From positions 1 through 64,000 of the forward strand of contig LUJO01000013.1 of the NCBI GenBank assembly GCA_001689405.1: 64,000 bases of DNA, read 5' to 3'. Of this stretch, positions 26,636 to 36,183 are shown piece after piece. How positions within the stretch are numbered: position 1 is the first letter of the stretch; each line of letters opens with the position of its first letter. Position numbers and translations under genes: made by a program. The notes beneath the pieces are model-generated. The model searched no databases, was not told where the DNA came from, and was given only the letters and a program-made list of their open reading frames with translations. This DNA comes from Candidatus Homeothermus arabinoxylanisolvens. GTDB taxonomy: Bacteria; Bacteroidota; Bacteroidia; Bacteroidales; Muribaculaceae.

Positions 26636-28264
26636 ATGGCAAATGTTCAGGAAAAGATAGCCAAGTTGTTTCCCGAAGCGACTTTCGAAGAGGGCGAATG
26701 GCTGTTGGTTAATATTCCCGATGCCAAGTGGCACAGTCTTGCAAAGACGCTTAAAGAGGATCCCGAATTGGGATTTGACTACTTGGTGGCTTTAGTGGGT
26801 ATGGACTGGACCGACACTCTCGGTTGTATGTACTACCTCACATCGACCACCCATGACACGCATGTCTCGGTCAAGGTGACTACCGACAACCGTGAAAACC
26901 CCATGCTTCACAGCATATCCGACCTTTGGGCTGTAGCCAATCTGTATGAACGCGAAGTCTACGACTACTACGGCATAATATTTATAAACCACCCCGACAT
27001 GCGGCGCTTGTTTTTGCGCAACGACTGGGTGGGATACCCGCTTAGAAAAGACTACAACGACGATCCGGCGGTCAATCCGGTACGTCTTGACCATGAGGAG
27101 GTAGAGGACACTACCGTGACTTATGTGGAGACGGCTGACGGCACGGTGGAAAAGCGTGAGGTGACTATCTTCGCTCCCGAGGAGTTCGTGCTTAACATAG
27201 GTCCGCAGCACCCTGCCACTCACGGCGTGTTGCGTTTCCGCACATCGGTTGACGGCGAGACCATCAAGAAGATCGACCTCTATCTCGGTTATATACACCG
27301 CGGTATCGAGAAACTGTGCGAGGGACTCGGATATCCGCAGACACTGCACTTTACCGACCGTCTCGACTATCTGTCGGCCCAGCAGAACCGTCACTGTCTG
27401 TGTATGTGTATCGAAAAGGCTCTCGGCCTCGAAGTGCCGCGCAGAGCACAGGTGATAAGGGTAATGATGGACGAGCTGATGCGTATATCGTCGCACTTGC
27501 TCTTTATCGGTACCTTCTGTATGGACCTCGGTGCTACTACCATGCTCTTTTATGCACTCCGCGAGCGCGAGACCATACTCGATATTCTTGAGAAGACCTG
27601 TGGCGCGCGCATGACATTCAATTATAACTGCATAGGCGGTGTCATGGATGATCTTGACGCTGATTTCGTCAAGGATGTTAAGCATCTTATCGAGATAATG
27701 CCGGCTGCAATAAAAGAATACAACACTATATTTACCGGCAACGTCATAGCACACAACCGTATGATCGGCGTAGGTAAGCTGACCAAAGAGGATGCCATAT
27801 CGTACGGTGTCACCGGTCCTGCCGGCCGAGCCTCAGGCTGGGCGTGCGACGTGCGCAAGACAACTCCTTACGGCATATATAATGAAGTCGACTTCGATGA
27901 AGTCATCCTTGATGAGGGCGACTGCATGGCACGTTTCGTTGCCCGTATGGAGGAGATCAAGCAGTCTGTAAAGATACTTGAGCAGCTTGTGGATAAGATA
28001 CCCGAAGGCGACATCTGCGCCAAGGTGCCCAAAATTATCAAACTTCCCGAGGGACATTGGTTCCAGCAGGTTGAGGCCAGCCGTGGTGCGTTTGGCGTAT
28101 ATATCGAGAGCCATGGCGCCAATACTCCGTGGCGTGTCAAGTTCAACTCACCGTGTATGAATCTTGCCGGTGTGGTTGATCATCTGACCCGGGGCAACAA
28201 GATAGCCGACCTCATAACAATAGGCGGTACCCTCGACTACGTGGTTCCCGACATAGACCGATAA
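26636..28264 (+). CDS. nuoCD: fused complex I subunit NuoCD
   Basis: 542 residues. Residues 1-150 are NuoC (30-kDa family: DLWAVANLYEREVYDYYGIIF, YPLRKDY). A ~30-residue linker joins them to NuoD (49-kDa family), which starts at LNIGPQHPATHGVLRF and carries GYIHRGIEKLCEGL, DRLDYLSAQQN and IRIVDHLTRGNK-like motifs. Together with NuoB it forms the quinone site. NuoCD fusions occur in several bacterial groups including Bacteroidetes. Reading frame and spacing to nuoH (25 bases) are clean. Confidence 0.95.
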   Translation: MANVQEKIAKLFPEATFEEGEWLLVNIPDAKWHSLAKTLKEDPELGFDYLVALVGMDWTDTLGCMYYLTSTTHDTHVSVKVTTDNRENPMLHSISDLWAVANLYEREVYDYYGIIFINHPDMRRLFLRNDWVGYPLRKDYNDDPAVNPVRLDHEEVEDTTVTYVETADGTVEKREVTIFAPEEFVLNIGPQHPATHGVLRFRTSVDGETIKKIDLYLGYIHRGIEKLCEGLGYPQTLHFTDRLDYLSAQQNRHCLCMCIEKALGLEVPRRAQVIRVMMDELMRISSHLLFIGTFCMDLGATTMLFYALRERETILDILEKTCGARMTFNYNCIGGVMDDLDADFVKDVKHLIEIMPAAIKEYNTIFTGNVIAHNRMIGVGKLTKEDAISYGVTGPAGRASGWACDVRKTTPYGIYNEVDFDEVILDEGDCMARFVARMEEIKQSVKILEQLVDKIPEGDICAKVPKIIKLPEGHWFQQVEASRGAFGVYIESHGANTPWRVKFNSPCMNLAGVVDHLTRGNKIADLITIGGTLDYVVPDIDR

Positions 28265-28289
28265 GTAAGAAAAGAAACGACTGAACGAT

Positions 28290-29366
28290 ATGTACGATTT
28301 ATCAAAAGGAGCCGACTGGCTCAATCAATGGTTGAACGGCTGGTGCGCCCCGTGGGTGACCACCGTAATAGAATGTGTACTCATAGGCGTGGTTTTGCTC
28401 TTGGCTTACGCATTGCTGGCGCTGTTCTACATCTACTTCGAGCGTAAGGTGTGTGCCGCTTTCCAGTGCCGCCTCGGTCCTAACCGAGTAGGTCCTGCCG
28501 GTATCTTCCAGAGCGTGGCCGACATGTTCAAGATACTTATCAAAGAGCTTATATCGCTGAAATATACCGATAAATTCCTGTTCGCGCTTGCCCCTTATCT
28601 GGTTATCATAGCTTCTATGCTCTGTTTTGCAGTGCTTCCGTGGGGCAACGGTCTGCAGATTATCGACTTCAATATAGGTATATTCTTCCTTGTGGCTGTG
28701 TCATCCATAGGCGTGCTTGGCATATTGCTTGCCGGATGGTCGAGTAACAACAAGTTTACTCTTATCGGTGCCTTGCGCTCCGGCGCGCAGATGGTGAGCT
28801 ATGAACTATCTATCGGCCTTTCTGTTATTACAATGGTCGCTTTTGCCGGTTCGATGTCTATCACCGATATCTGCATGGCGCAGAAAGACGTGTGGTTTAT
28901 AGTTTCAGGACACATTCCCGCTATAATAGCTTTTATCATATACATTATTGCGGGTACTGCCGAGACCAACCGTGGCCCGTTTGACCTGCCCGAGGCCGAG
29001 AGTGAGCTTACCGCCGGCTATCATACTGAATATTCCGGTATACATTTCGGATTTTTCTATCTTGCCGAGTATCTTAACCTCTTTATTGTGTCGGGTGTGG
29101 CCACACTCCTCTTCTTCGGCGGTTGGATGCCGCTTCACATCCCCGGATGGGAAGGCTTCAACCAAGTTATGGACTATATACCGTCACTGATATGGTTTAT
29201 AGCAAAGGCGATACTGCTTTCGTTTGTCATCATTTGGTTTAAATGGACATTCCCGCGTCTGCGTATCGACCAGCTTCTGCACCTTGAGTGGAAGTATCTG
29301 TTGCCGATAAATTTGGCCAATCTTGTGCTTATGGTGATTGTGATATGCTACGGATTGCATTTTTAA
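28290..29366 (+). CDS. nuoH: complex I subunit NuoH
   Basis: 358 residues, eight or nine membrane helices. Conserved motifs: YIYFERKVCAAFQCRLGPNRVGPAGIFQSVADMFKIL, AETNRGPFDLPEAESELTAGYHTEYSG and a late basic stretch WTFPRLRIDQLLHLEWKYLLP. It links the peripheral arm to the proton-pumping subunits and lines the quinone tunnel. In most genomes nuoI would follow; here the ATP synthase beta gene begins 50 bases later. Confidence 0.95.
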   Translation: MYDLSKGADWLNQWLNGWCAPWVTTVIECVLIGVVLLLAYALLALFYIYFERKVCAAFQCRLGPNRVGPAGIFQSVADMFKILIKELISLKYTDKFLFALAPYLVIIASMLCFAVLPWGNGLQIIDFNIGIFFLVAVSSIGVLGILLAGWSSNNKFTLIGALRSGAQMVSYELSIGLSVITMVAFAGSMSITDICMAQKDVWFIVSGHIPAIIAFIIYIIAGTAETNRGPFDLPEAESELTAGYHTEYSGIHFGFFYLAEYLNLFIVSGVATLLFFGGWMPLHIPGWEGFNQVMDYIPSLIWFIAKAILLSFVIIWFKWTFPRLRIDQLLHLEWKYLLPINLANLVLMVIVICYGLHF

Positions 29367-29416
29367 TGCGGTGAATTAAAATAGAATACAATATAAAACT
29401 CTGATTTTTCGAAAAG

Positions 29417-30919
29417 ATGAGCGATAAATTCGGAATAGTAAGTCAGGTGATCGGCCCGGTAGTCGATGTGACTTTTGAAGGAAAGGATAATGTAATCCCG
29501 CCCATTTACACGGCTCTTAAGGTAGTCCGTAACGATGGTTCGGAACTTATTCTTGAGGTAGAACAGCACATAGGAGAGGACACCGTGCGCTGTGTGGCTA
29601 TGGAGAGTACCGACGGTCTGCAGCGCGGTATCCGCGTCGAGAATCTCGGACGTCCTATCGCGGTGCCCACCGGTGATCAGGTAAAAGGCCGTCTGCTCAA
29701 TGTGATCGGTGAGGCCATCGACCACTTGCCTGAGCTTAAACGCGATGACTTGCGTCCGATACACCAGCCGGCACCGGCATTTGATGACCTTACAATCGGT
29801 ACCGAGATACTTTATACCGGTATCAAGGTGATCGACCTGCTTGAGCCTTACAGCAAGGGCGGAAAAATCGGTCTGTTCGGTGGTGCCGGTGTAGGAAAGA
29901 CCGTGCTCATCATGGAGTTGATCAACAACATTGCCAAAGGCCATAACGGGTTCTCCGTATTTACCGGCGTCGGCGAGCGTACACGCGAGGGCAACGACCT
30001 GCTGCGTGAGATGATTGAGAGCGGCGTCATGAAGTATGGCGAGAAGTTCCGTGAAGGCATGGAAAAAGGCGAATGGAACCTTGCCGATGTCAATATGGAC
30101 GATGTGGCCAACTCTCAGGCTACGCTCGTGTTCGGACAGATGAATGAACCCCCGGGCGCACGTCTGCGTGTGGCTCTCTCGGGTCTTACAGTTGCCGAGC
30201 AGTTCCGCGATCAGGATGGCGGCGGCAAGGAGATCTTGCTTTTCATCGACAATATATTCCGTTTCACTCAGGCAGGTTCGGAGGTTTCGGCGCTGCTTGG
30301 CCGTATGCCTTCGGCTGTGGGCTATCAGCCTACATTGGCATCGGAGATGGGTGCCCTGCAGGAACGTATCACTTCGACGAAGCAGGGTTCGATTACTTCG
30401 GTTCAGGCCATTTATGTGCCGGCCGATGACTTGACCGACCCCGCACCGGCTACGACATTCAGCTTCCTCGATGCCACTACGGTATTGAGCCGTAAGATTG
30501 CCGAGCTCGGTATCTATCCTGCCGTCGATCCTCTTGAATCCACATCGCGTATTCTTGACCCCCACATCATAGGCGAGGAGCACTATCAGACCGCTCAGGC
30601 CGTAAAGCAGCTGCTCCAGAAGTACAATGAGCTTCAGGACATCATAGCCATACTTGGTGTTGACGAACTTTCTGACGAGGACAAGCTCGTAGTTGCACGT
30701 GCGCGTCGCGCTCAGCGTTTCCTCTCGCAGCCATTCTTCGTTGCCGAGCAGTTCACCGGACTTCCCGGTGTAATGGTGCCGCTTAGCGAGACCATCAGAG
30801 GCTTCAAGATGATACTCAGCGGTGAAATGGATGAGTATCCCGAACAGGCTTTCCTGAATGTCGGCACTATCGACGAGGCTATCGAGAAGGGCAAGAAACT
30901 GCTCGCCGAGGTAAAATAA
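29417..30919 (+). CDS. atpD: F-type ATP synthase subunit beta
   Basis: 500 residues. Catalytic subunit of F1: Walker A in GGAGVGKTV (about residue 155), GERTREGNDLL with the catalytic Glu, Walker B in ILLFIDNIFRFTQAG, and the DELSEED region as GVDELSDEDKLVV. It is the first gene of a complete atp set inserted after nuoH. The 50 bases before it contain neither a terminator nor a TAnnTTTG element, so it is probably transcribed from the nuo promoter. A long open antisense frame over this gene is a composition artefact. Confidence 0.97.
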   Translation: MSDKFGIVSQVIGPVVDVTFEGKDNVIPPIYTALKVVRNDGSELILEVEQHIGEDTVRCVAMESTDGLQRGIRVENLGRPIAVPTGDQVKGRLLNVIGEAIDHLPELKRDDLRPIHQPAPAFDDLTIGTEILYTGIKVIDLLEPYSKGGKIGLFGGAGVGKTVLIMELINNIAKGHNGFSVFTGVGERTREGNDLLREMIESGVMKYGEKFREGMEKGEWNLADVNMDDVANSQATLVFGQMNEPPGARLRVALSGLTVAEQFRDQDGGGKEILLFIDNIFRFTQAGSEVSALLGRMPSAVGYQPTLASEMGALQERITSTKQGSITSVQAIYVPADDLTDPAPATTFSFLDATTVLSRKIAELGIYPAVDPLESTSRILDPHIIGEEHYQTAQAVKQLLQKYNELQDIIAILGVDELSDEDKLVVARARRAQRFLSQPFFVAEQFTGLPGVMVPLSETIRGFKMILSGEMDEYPEQAFLNVGTIDEAIEKGKKLLAEVK

Positions 30920-30934
30920 TAAAATTGTAGGATT

Positions 30935-31168
30935 ATGATACTCAAAGTTATATCGGCCCATGACATCTTATTTCAGGGAGAAGTTGACAAAGTCTCTCTC
31001 CCCGGAGCCGAAGGCACATTCATGGTGCTCCCTCATCACGCTTCACTTATATCCACTCTCGTCAAGGGAGCGGTGGCCTATGAAGCGGATGGTCATAAGG
31101 AGTCTATCGAAGTTGCCGCCGGCATAGTCGATGTCGATAACGATGTGGTATCAGTGTGTATATATTGA
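30935..31168 (+). CDS. atpC: ATP synthase subunit epsilon, short form
   Basis: 77 residues, only the N-terminal beta-barrel (LFQGEVDKVSLPGAEGTFMVLPHHASLISTL). The C-terminal pair of helices that inhibits ATP hydrolysis in E. coli or Bacillus is missing; the usual length is ~135. Short epsilon subunits are, as far as I know, the rule in Bacteroidetes. The gene lies 15 bases after atpD and 1 base before atpB. Confidence 0.93.
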   Translation: MILKVISAHDILFQGEVDKVSLPGAEGTFMVLPHHASLISTLVKGAVAYEADGHKESIEVAAGIVDVDNDVVSVCIY

Positions 31169-31169
31169 T

Positions 31170-32303
31170 ATGAAACGACTTTTACTCTTGCTGGCTGTCG
31201 TGTGTGCCGCGGTATTGTACCCGGCTCATGCTCCGGCGTCGCAATCGGCCGGAGATGCCGGAGGGGAGGCAATCAACCCCAAAGAGATAATCTTCGAGCA
31301 TCTCGGCGACGGCTACGGTTGGGAAGTGCCGTTTAACCATCATGTGCGCATACCGTTGCCGGTTATCGTACGTGATTATGAAGGTAAGTGGCATTGCTTC
31401 AGCTCGTCGCGTATTCAGCATGGCGAGACCTATGACGGTTTCAGGCTTGGCGGCAAGGAAAGCAAGTGGCATAACAAGATTGTCGGCATGCGTCCGGCGA
31501 CGGTCGACGGCAAGACTGTGATGGAGGAGTACCGTCCGTGGGACATATCCATTACGAAGAATGTGCTTGCTATTTTCATATCGGTGATTATCGTCTTATG
31601 GATGGTGCTTTGTGTAGCCCGCTGGTACGCCAAGGCCGGTTATAAGGCCCCGCGCCGTTTCAAAGGCGCCATCGAGGCCCTGATAGTCTTCATTTATGAC
31701 GGAGTTATCAAGCCTACGCTCGGGGTCAAGGCTCCTAAGTTTGCGCCATACCTTCTTACGGTATTCTTCTTTATACTGGTCATGAACCTCCTCGGGCTTA
31801 TTGTCATATTCCCCGGCGGGGCCAACCTTACCGGTAATATTGCCGTTACGCTGGTATTGTCGTTGATAACTTTTCTTGTGGTCAACATATTCGGCACAAA
31901 GCACTATTGGAAAGAGGTCTTCTGGCCCGATGTGCCTTGGTGGCTGAAGTTCCCCATACCCATCATGCCGCTTATCGAGGTGTTCGGTGTGTTTACCAAG
32001 CCTGCGGCACTTACGGTGCGTCTGTTTGCCAACATGATGGGCGGTCACATAATAGTTATCGTACTTACTCTGCTCATCTTTATCCTCGGTGCGTTTGGCG
32101 CGGCCGCTGCCGGAGCCACTACCGTGGTGTCGGTCCTGTTCTCGATATTCATGCTGTTGATTGACGTGCTTGTGAGCTTCATTCAGGCTTACGTGTTCAC
32201 CATGCTGTCCACGCTGTTTATATCGCTGTCGCAGGAGTCGGGCCATAAGGAGCATGAAGCGGCTCACGCGGCCCAAACTGTAAAACATGAAACAATAAAA
32301 TAA
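31170..32303 (+). CDS. atpB: ATP synthase subunit a
   Basis: About 377 residues from MKRLLLLLAVVCAAVL at 31170, which lies 1 base after the atpC stop; an upstream in-frame ATG is inside atpC and is not needed. It begins with a signal sequence and a ~120-residue periplasmic extension (HLGDGYGWEVPFNHHVRIPLP) typical of Bacteroidetes, then five or six helices. The essential arginine is in FTKPAALTVRLFANMMGGH, and the last helices carry SFIQAYVFTMLSTLFI. It forms the ion path with the c-ring in the membrane. Confidence 0.94.
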   Translation: MKRLLLLLAVVCAAVLYPAHAPASQSAGDAGGEAINPKEIIFEHLGDGYGWEVPFNHHVRIPLPVIVRDYEGKWHCFSSSRIQHGETYDGFRLGGKESKWHNKIVGMRPATVDGKTVMEEYRPWDISITKNVLAIFISVIIVLWMVLCVARWYAKAGYKAPRRFKGAIEALIVFIYDGVIKPTLGVKAPKFAPYLLTVFFFILVMNLLGLIVIFPGGANLTGNIAVTLVLSLITFLVVNIFGTKHYWKEVFWPDVPWWLKFPIPIMPLIEVFGVFTKPAALTVRLFANMMGGHIIVIVLTLLIFILGAFGAAAAGATTVVSVLFSIFMLLIDVLVSFIQAYVFTMLSTLFISLSQESGHKEHEAAHAAQTVKHETIK

Positions 32304-32335
32304 TTAATAATACAAACTCTTAAATTAAAGTAATT

Positions 32336-32581
32336 ATGTTAGCAATGATTTTAGCGGCTATCGACGGCCTTTTAGGTATTGGTGCATGTATTGGCGCAGC
32401 TATCGCAGCTATTGGCGCAGGTATTGGTATCGGTAAAATCGGTGCGGCTGCCATGGAAGCTATCGCACGTCAGCCTGAGGCTACCGGCGATATTCGTAGT
32501 AATATGATTGTTATTGCTGCCCTGATCGAGGGTGTGGCTCTGTTTGCCGTTATCGTCTGCGTACTTTCGTTCTTCCTCTAA
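32336..32581 (+). CDS. atpE: ATP synthase subunit c
   Basis: 81 residues, a helical hairpin with a GxGxG-rich first helix (GAGIGIGKIGAAAMEAIA), the polar loop ARQPEATGDI and the ion-binding glutamate in the second helix (AALIEGVALFAVIV). The Na+-type ligands are absent: no Gln at the first-helix position (Ile instead) and no Ser/Thr after the Glu (Gly-Val), so H+ coupling is predicted. It follows atpB by 32 bases. Confidence 0.95.
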   Translation: MLAMILAAIDGLLGIGACIGAAIAAIGAGIGIGKIGAAAMEAIARQPEATGDIRSNMIVIAALIEGVALFAVIVCVLSFFL

Positions 32582-32593
32582 TAATAAGCGCTC

Positions 32594-33091
32594 ATGGAAC
32601 TTTTCACGCCTGAATTTGGCTTGATCTTCTGGATGTTCGTAGCGTTTGCTATCCTCTTCTTGGTGCTTGCCAAGTGGGGATGGCCTGCGATTATGAAGAT
32701 GATAGAAGGCCGTGCCGACCTCATCGATAAGGGTGTGGAGTACGCTCAAAATGCAAAGGAGCAGCTTGATCATGCCCGTGAAGAGGCCGAAAAATATATA
32801 GAAGAAGCTCGCAAACAGCAAGCCGAGATGCTTCGCGACGCCGACCGTATGAAGACTCAGATTATCGAAGAGGCACGCGGTGAGGCTCAGAAAGAGGCCA
32901 AGAAGCAGATGGAGGCCGCTCAAGTGGCTATAGAGCAGGCGCGCAAAGAAGCCGAATTGCGGTTCCGCGATGAAGTAAGCGCGTTCGCTCTTGATATTGC
33001 CACTAAAGTGGTCCGCAAGCAGATGGCCGACGAGAAGGCTCAATCCCAATTGGTGAACTCACTGTTGGACGAAATCGAAAACAAAAATTAA
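32594..33091 (+). CDS. atpF: ATP synthase subunit b
   Basis: 165 residues. One N-terminal membrane helix (FGLIFWMFVAFAILFLVLAKWGWPAI), then a long, charged coiled coil (QLDHAREEAEKYIEEARKQQ and similar) that forms the peripheral stalk. Length and hydrophobic profile are normal. It starts 12 bases after atpE and ends 3 bases before atpH. Confidence 0.95.
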   Translation: MELFTPEFGLIFWMFVAFAILFLVLAKWGWPAIMKMIEGRADLIDKGVEYAQNAKEQLDHAREEAEKYIEEARKQQAEMLRDADRMKTQIIEEARGEAQKEAKKQMEAAQVAIEQARKEAELRFRDEVSAFALDIATKVVRKQMADEKAQSQLVNSLLDEIENKN

Positions 33092-33094
33092 TGC

Positions 33095-33646
33095 ATGATG
33101 GATCAAGGTCTTATCCCAAATCGGTACGCTAAGGCTCTGTATAAGTTTGCCCTTGAAAAGGGCGATGCTGAACATATGTACGGGCTTATGAAAAGTGTCG
33201 CGGCCGCCTTTGCTGCTCAACCGAGGTTACAGGAGGTTATGATTAACCCCTATATCGCCGCTGCCGACAAAACCCGCCTTTTGACTACGGCAGCCGGCAC
33301 CGATGCGGCTACAGACCGCTGTTATGCCGATTTTTTACGGTTGCTCCATGATAACCGCCGCATAGACTTCATGCGTGACATAGCCTTGGCTTATCTCGGC
33401 ATATACCGCAAGGCCAACAATATCTATCTTGTCAACGTCGTGACTGCCTCCCGGCTTCCCGACGACGAGGTAGAGCGTTTGCGCCGGCTGGTCGAGAAAC
33501 ATCTTGACGGTGCGTCGATGGAGTTCTCACAGTCGATTGATCCGCAGCTTATAGGCGGCTTCGTCATAAACATCAATTCGGAGCGTCTTGACGCCTCGGT
33601 AAGTAACGAATTAAAACAATTGCGTCTTAAACTTTTAAGCAACTAA
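33095..33646 (+). CDS. atpH: ATP synthase subunit delta
   Basis: 183 residues. N-terminal helical bundle starting IPNRYAKALYKFALEKGD, and the C-terminal signature DPQLIGGFVININSERLDASVSNELKQL. It caps F1 and binds the b stalk. It sits between atpF and atpA with 3 and 6 base gaps; the start could be at either of the two leading Met codons. Confidence 0.94.
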   Translation: MMDQGLIPNRYAKALYKFALEKGDAEHMYGLMKSVAAAFAAQPRLQEVMINPYIAAADKTRLLTTAAGTDAATDRCYADFLRLLHDNRRIDFMRDIALAYLGIYRKANNIYLVNVVTASRLPDDEVERLRRLVEKHLDGASMEFSQSIDPQLIGGFVININSERLDASVSNELKQLRLKLLSN

Positions 33647-33652
33647 CACAAA

Positions 33653-35230
33653 GTGATGATTAACCCAAGCGAAATATCGGAAGTATTAAAGCAACAACTC
33701 GAAAACGTCAATAATAAGGTGTCGTTTGAAGAGGTGGGTACGGTCCTTGAAGTGGGCGACGGTGTTGCCCATGTGTACGGACTCGAAAATGTACGCGCCA
33801 ACGAGCTTGTTGAGTTTGAAAATGGCGTCAAGGGCGTTGCCATGAACCTTGAGGAGAGCAACGTCGGCGTGATATTGCTTAACAACATTGACCGCGTGAC
33901 TGAAAATATGACCGTGCGTCGCACGGGTGAGATTGCCTCAATCCCGGCCGGTGAAGGTCTCTTGGGGCGTGTAATCAATGTGTTGGGTGAGCCTATTGAC
34001 GGTGCCGGACCCATATCGGGCGAGCTTTACCGTATGCCGCTCGAGCGCAAGGCGCCCGGTGTCATATTCCGTCAGCCTGTAAACCAGCCGTTGCAGACCG
34101 GTATCAAGGCTGTCGATTCAATGGTGCCCATAGGCCGCGGTCAGCGCGAGCTTATAATCGGTGACCGTCAGATCGGTAAGACTGCGATTGCCATCGATAC
34201 AATAATCAATCAACGCAAAAATTATGAAGACGGCAAGCCCGTATATTGTATATATGTGGCTATCGGGCAGAAAGCATCGTCGGTTGCCGCCACGGTGCAG
34301 ACCCTGCGTGAGTACGGAGCGCTTCCTTACACGGTAGTTGTTGCCGCCAATGCTTCCGACTCTGCCGCCATGCGTTATTATTCTCCGTTTGCCGGTGTGG
34401 CTATCGGCGAATATTTCCGCGATACCGGCCGTGACGCTCTTATCGTGTACGATGACTTGTCAAAACAGGCTGTATCGTATCGTGAAATTTCACTTATCCT
34501 CAAGCGCCCCTCGGGCCGTGAGGCTTATCCCGGCGATATATTCTACCTGCACTCGCGTCTGCTCGAACGTGCCGCAAAGATTATTGACAATCAGGAAGTG
34601 GCATCTTCGATGAATGACCTGCCGGAGGTGCTCAAAGACAAGGTGAAAGGTGGCGGTTCGCTTACGGCGTTGCCTATCATCGAGACTCAGGCCGGTGACG
34701 TGTCGGCGTATATCCCCACCAACGTGATTTCAATCACCGACGGTCAGATATTCCTTGAGACCGCGCTGTTTAACCGTGGTATCCGTCCCGCTATAAATGT
34801 GGGTATATCGGTGTCGCGTGTAGGCGGTAACGCGCAGATCAAGTCTATGAAAAAAGTGGCCGGTACATTGAAAATCGATCAGGCACAGTTCCGTGAGCTT
34901 GAGTCGTTCACCAAGTTCGGCGGCGACATCGACCCCGTGACGGCCCGTGTGATTGACAAAGGTCGCAAAAACGAGCAGCTGCTTATCCAGCCTCAGTACA
35001 GCCCTATGGCCGTGGAGGATGAGGTGGCCGTGATATTCTGCGGTACCAAAGGCTTGCTCGAGAATGTGCCGCTTGACAAGGTAGCTGAATTTGAAAAATT
35101 GTTCCTGCAATTGCTGCATGCCAAATATCAGTCTGAAGTGCTTGACGTGATTAAGAGCGGTAAGCTCACCGATGACGTTGTGGCAAAACTTACTGAGAGT
35201 GCGGCAGAGATTGCAAGCCGATATAAATAA
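33653..35230 (+). CDS. atpA: ATP synthase subunit alpha
   Basis: 525 residues (start Met 1 or Met 2). Non-catalytic nucleotide-binding subunit: N-terminal barrel VGDGVAHVYGLENVRANELVEF, Walker A GDRQIGKTAIAID, LIVYDDLSKQAVSYREISLI with Walker B, and the signature PAINVGISVSRVGGNAQ. All expected regions are present. It follows atpH by 6 bases and precedes atpG by 13. Confidence 0.97.
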   Translation: MMINPSEISEVLKQQLENVNNKVSFEEVGTVLEVGDGVAHVYGLENVRANELVEFENGVKGVAMNLEESNVGVILLNNIDRVTENMTVRRTGEIASIPAGEGLLGRVINVLGEPIDGAGPISGELYRMPLERKAPGVIFRQPVNQPLQTGIKAVDSMVPIGRGQRELIIGDRQIGKTAIAIDTIINQRKNYEDGKPVYCIYVAIGQKASSVAATVQTLREYGALPYTVVVAANASDSAAMRYYSPFAGVAIGEYFRDTGRDALIVYDDLSKQAVSYREISLILKRPSGREAYPGDIFYLHSRLLERAAKIIDNQEVASSMNDLPEVLKDKVKGGGSLTALPIIETQAGDVSAYIPTNVISITDGQIFLETALFNRGIRPAINVGISVSRVGGNAQIKSMKKVAGTLKIDQAQFRELESFTKFGGDIDPVTARVIDKGRKNEQLLIQPQYSPMAVEDEVAVIFCGTKGLLENVPLDKVAEFEKLFLQLLHAKYQSEVLDVIKSGKLTDDVVAKLTESAAEIASRYK

Positions 35231-35243
35231 AATTGAATTATAA

Positions 35244-36125
35244 ATGGCAACATTACGCGAATTAAAAGGTCGCATCGGTTCGGTAAGGTCTTCCGAGAAG
35301 ATTACCGGCGCTATGAAGATGATATCTTCGGCCAAGATGCATAAAGCCGAGCAGGCTTTGAAGCGTCTTCTTCCGTTCCGTGGACAGATACAGACTATCA
35401 TGGGCAACTTGCTTTCAGCCGACGCCGAGTTTTCGTCGCCGCTGATTGAAAGCCGCGAAGTGAAGCGTATCGGTATCGTCGTGTTCGGCTCTGACGACGG
35501 CCTTTGCGGTGCCTACAATATAAATATTTTCAAGGGCCTTCTGCAGACTCTCCATTCTTATCGCGAGAAGTACGGAGCCGACATGAATTTTGTCATCTAT
35601 ACCATAGGTGTCAAGATGTACAAGGCGGTGTCGAAGATCGCCGATGCCCGTATCGAGGTCGTAAAACCTCAAGGTATTGACTCGAAGAGTCAGGCCGATG
35701 CGGTGCGCGATTTCACATTTGCCATGCAGAAGCGGTTTCTTGACGGCGACATAGACCTGCTTGACATTCTCTATATGAGTTATAAGAGTGTGAGCCGTCA
35801 GGTGCTCCGTTCCGAGCAGCTGCTTCCTGTCGTGCAGGAGACTTTGACCGACAATGCGGTCACGGTGCAGTGTCGTCCTTACATATTTGAACCTGACCCC
35901 AATACTATATTCAACTCTGTCCTCCCTCTGTTTGTGCTCGCTGTCATGCAGGAGACATTCACAGAGAATCAGGCGTCGGAACAAGCCGCCCGCGTCATGG
36001 CCATGCAAAGTGCCAACGATAACGCCAAGAAGCTCCTCGACCAGCTGCAGCTTGAATACAACAAGCTGCGACAGCAGGCCATCACATCGGAGCTGCTTGA
36101 CATATTGGGCGGTCAGGTAAGATGA
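35244..36125 (+). CDS. atpG: ATP synthase subunit gamma
   Basis: 293 residues. Central stalk: N-terminal coiled coil ATLRELKGRIGSVRSSEKITGAMKMISSAKM, Rossmann-like middle (GLCGAYNINIFKGLL) and C-terminal coiled coil ending in KLRQQAITSELLDILGG. Last atp gene. The following 58 bases to nuoI show no terminator and no promoter consensus, supporting one continuous transcript. Confidence 0.95.
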   Translation: MATLRELKGRIGSVRSSEKITGAMKMISSAKMHKAEQALKRLLPFRGQIQTIMGNLLSADAEFSSPLIESREVKRIGIVVFGSDDGLCGAYNINIFKGLLQTLHSYREKYGADMNFVIYTIGVKMYKAVSKIADARIEVVKPQGIDSKSQADAVRDFTFAMQKRFLDGDIDLLDILYMSYKSVSRQVLRSEQLLPVVQETLTDNAVTVQCRPYIFEPDPNTIFNSVLPLFVLAVMQETFTENQASEQAARVMAMQSANDNAKKLLDQLQLEYNKLRQQAITSELLDILGGQVR

Positions 36126-36183
36126 TGAACGAAATTGAATGGAAAAAGTAAATAACAAAAAATTATAAAGACCAATCATATCT

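Noticed and set aside
26792..27754. 320-codon frame antisense to nuoCD
   Set aside because: Shadow of nuoCD with no recognisable features.
29367..29416. Separate promoter for the atp genes
   Set aside because: No TAnnTTTG in the 50 bases between nuoH and atpD; one further inside nuoH cannot be excluded but was not found with a good -33.
29363..30961. 532-codon open frame antisense to atpD
   Set aside because: Mirror frame of a highly biased gene; no signal, no domain, and atpD is certain.
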